Assembly (NCBI GenBank): GCA_030654555.1
Contig: JAURXG010000205.1
Location: forward strand, 1 to 15,145
Length of the DNA stretch: 15,145 bases
Direction of reading: 5' to 3'
From: Aquabacterium sp.
GTDB lineage: Bacteria; Pseudomonadota; Gammaproteobacteria; Burkholderiales; Burkholderiaceae_C
The notes under the pieces were generated by a model that worked only from the letters and a program-made list of their open reading frames with translations, was not told where the DNA came from and searched no databases. This document shows, one piece after another, positions 13,948-15,145 of this stretch (position 1 is its first letter; each line of letters begins with the position of its first letter). The translations under genes were made by a program, and so were the position numbers.

Positions 13948-15145
13948 ATGATAGGTGACCCGTCCCAGGACACCCGATTGACGCACGCTGCCCCCCACTC
14001 CCGCGCCCCTCAGCGGCCTCCGCGCCGCGCGCGTCAGCGCCTGGGCTGCGCGCTGCTGGCGGCCTGCCTGGCCGGCGGTGCCGGGGTGCCGGCCCAGGCC
14101 CAGGGCGCGCCGGGCGGCAACATGCGGCTGCCAGCGCTGGGCGAATCGGCCTCCGACGAGTTCAACCTGAACCAGGAAAAGCGCATCGGCGAGCAGATCA
14201 TGCGCGAGGTCCGCCGCGACCCGGCCTACCTCGACGACCCGCAGCTGCTGGACTACCTGCAATCGCTGTGGCAGCCGCTGGTGGTGGCCGCGCAGCGCAA
14301 CGGCGACATCGGCGCCGACACGCTGCGGCTGTTTCCGTACGAGACCTTCCTGGTGCGCGACCGCTCGGTCAACGCCTTCGCGCTGCCCGGCGGCTACGTG
14401 GGCGTGCACCTGGGGCTGATCGCCATGACCGGCGCGCCCGACGAGCTGGCCTCGGTGCTGGCGCACGAGCTGTCGCACATCACCCAGCGCCACATCGCGC
14501 GCAACGTCAGCGCGTCGTCGCGCAACAGCACGCTCGGGCTGGCCGCCATGCTGCTGGGCCTGCTGGTGGCCAGCCGCGCGTCCAGCGTCGATGCCGCGCA
14601 GGCCGCCATCGTGGGCGGGCAGGCGGCGATGGCGCAGGCGCAGCTGAACTTCTCGCGCGACATGGAGCGTGAGGCCGACCGCACCGGCCTGGCGCTGATG
14701 ACCGGCGCGGGCTTTGCGCCGGCCGGCATGTCGTCGATGTTCGACAAGCTCGACAGCGCCGGCCGGCTCAACGACAGCGGCGGCTTTCCCTACCTGCGCA
14801 GCCACCCGTTGACGGTCGACCGCATCGGCGAGGCACGCCAGATGGTGCAGTCCAGCGCCGACACCCTGGCCATGCCCAAGGCGCCGCTGCTGCACGCGCT
14901 GATGCAGGCACGGTCGCGGGTGCTGATGGACCCGTCGGCCCAGGCGCTGCGAAAGCTGCAGGATTTCGACGCCCGCGCCACGATGGACCACCTGCCGCTG
15001 GCCGATCGCCTGAGCGGGCTGTATGCCGCGGCGCTGGCGTCTGGCCAGCTGCGCGATTTCGACCGGGCCGACCGCGCGGCGCTGGCCGCGTCGTCGCTGC
15101 TGGCGGCCGCGCCGGCGCGTGACGCCGGCGCGGCGCGGCGCGCCC
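13948..15145 (+). CDS. secreted M48-family zinc metallopeptidase (BepA-like), truncated by right edge
   Basis: At least 399 residues, open to the window end. A basic N-terminal region is followed by the hydrophobic LGCALLAACLAGGAGV and a likely signal peptidase site PAQA-Q, so the enzyme should be periplasmic. The zinc motif HELSH is at 173-177 in VLAHELSHITQRH, and the third ligand E242 is in MEREADRTGLAL. The preceding NAFALPGGYVGVHLGLI is typical of the family. In BepA-type proteins a TPR domain follows; its start may be in the last part of the window. They take part in outer-membrane protein quality control. Two starts are possible: ATG 13948 with GAGG 7 bases upstream, or TTG 13978 with AGGA 7 bases upstream. 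The TTG gives a more usual signal-peptide n-region (about 21 residues). Confidence 0.93.
   Translation, partial: MIGDPSQDTRLTHAAPHSRAPQRPPRRARQRLGCALLAACLAGGAGVPAQAQGAPGGNMRLPALGESASDEFNLNQEKRIGEQIMREVRRDPAYLDDPQLLDYLQSLWQPLVVAAQRNGDIGADTLRLFPYETFLVRDRSVNAFALPGGYVGVHLGLIAMTGAPDELASVLAHELSHITQRHIARNVSASSRNSTLGLAAMLLGLLVASRASSVDAAQAAIVGGQAAMAQAQLNFSRDMEREADRTGLALMTGAGFAPAGMSSMFDKLDSAGRLNDSGGFPYLRSHPLTVDRIGEARQMVQSSADTLAMPKAPLLHALMQARSRVLMDPSAQALRKLQDFDARATMDHLPLADRLSGLYAAALASGQLRDFDRADRAALAASSLLAAAPARDAGAARRA

Noticed and set aside
11515..14991. Long minus-strand open frame across pglL, the moaC region and the M48 gene
   Set aside because: It lies antisense to pglL and M48 and out of frame with moaC; its translation is low-complexity Arg/Gln/His-rich. 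Shadow frame only.

Overview
The window is a gene-dense, very GC-rich chromosomal segment. Gene content and protein style point to a betaproteobacterium of the order Burkholderiales (a Rubrivivax, Leptothrix or Ideonella-like lineage). This placement is inferred from protein familiarity and base composition, not from a search.

Layout. (1) 1-4100, central and propionate metabolism: the 5' part of a methylmalonyl-CoA mutase gene on the minus strand, a divergent GntR/FCD regulator, then sucC-sucD closed by an intrinsic terminator. The mutase makes succinyl-CoA and SucCD consumes it, so the neighbourhood is metabolically coherent. (2) 4100-6465, a TerC neighbourhood: an intact TerC membrane protein fused to a C-terminal UspA domain, followed by a decayed stretch. 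That stretch holds a clear terC pseudogene (in-frame stop plus a frameshifting deletion) and a possible antisense uspA relic. (3) 6511-10080, a signalling module on the plus strand: Ser/Thr protein kinase, PP2C phosphatase, FHA protein, and an MBL-fold hydrolase with the class II cyclic-nucleotide phosphodiesterase motif. (4) 10088-11461, two tandem, near-identical type IV pilin genes. Each carries its own sigma-54 promoter, a conserved upstream dyad and a pair of downstream hairpins: a duplicated unit of about 0.7 kb. (5) 11563-13425, a PglL/TfpO-like O-oligosaccharyltransferase, the usual partner of such pilins. (6) moaC on the minus strand, convergent with and overlapping pglL. (7) A secreted M48 metallopeptidase running off the right edge.

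Most genes are ordinary housekeeping or well-known accessory types. The parts that deserve a second look are the duplicated pilin units with their shared regulatory dyad, the phospho-signalling and nucleotide-phosphodiesterase block directly upstream of them, the TerC-UspA fusion beside its decayed relatives, and the palindrome inside the predicted mutase promoter. I did not find a CRISPR array, tRNA, rRNA, insertion sequence or phage feature. No wholly undescribed system is proven here.
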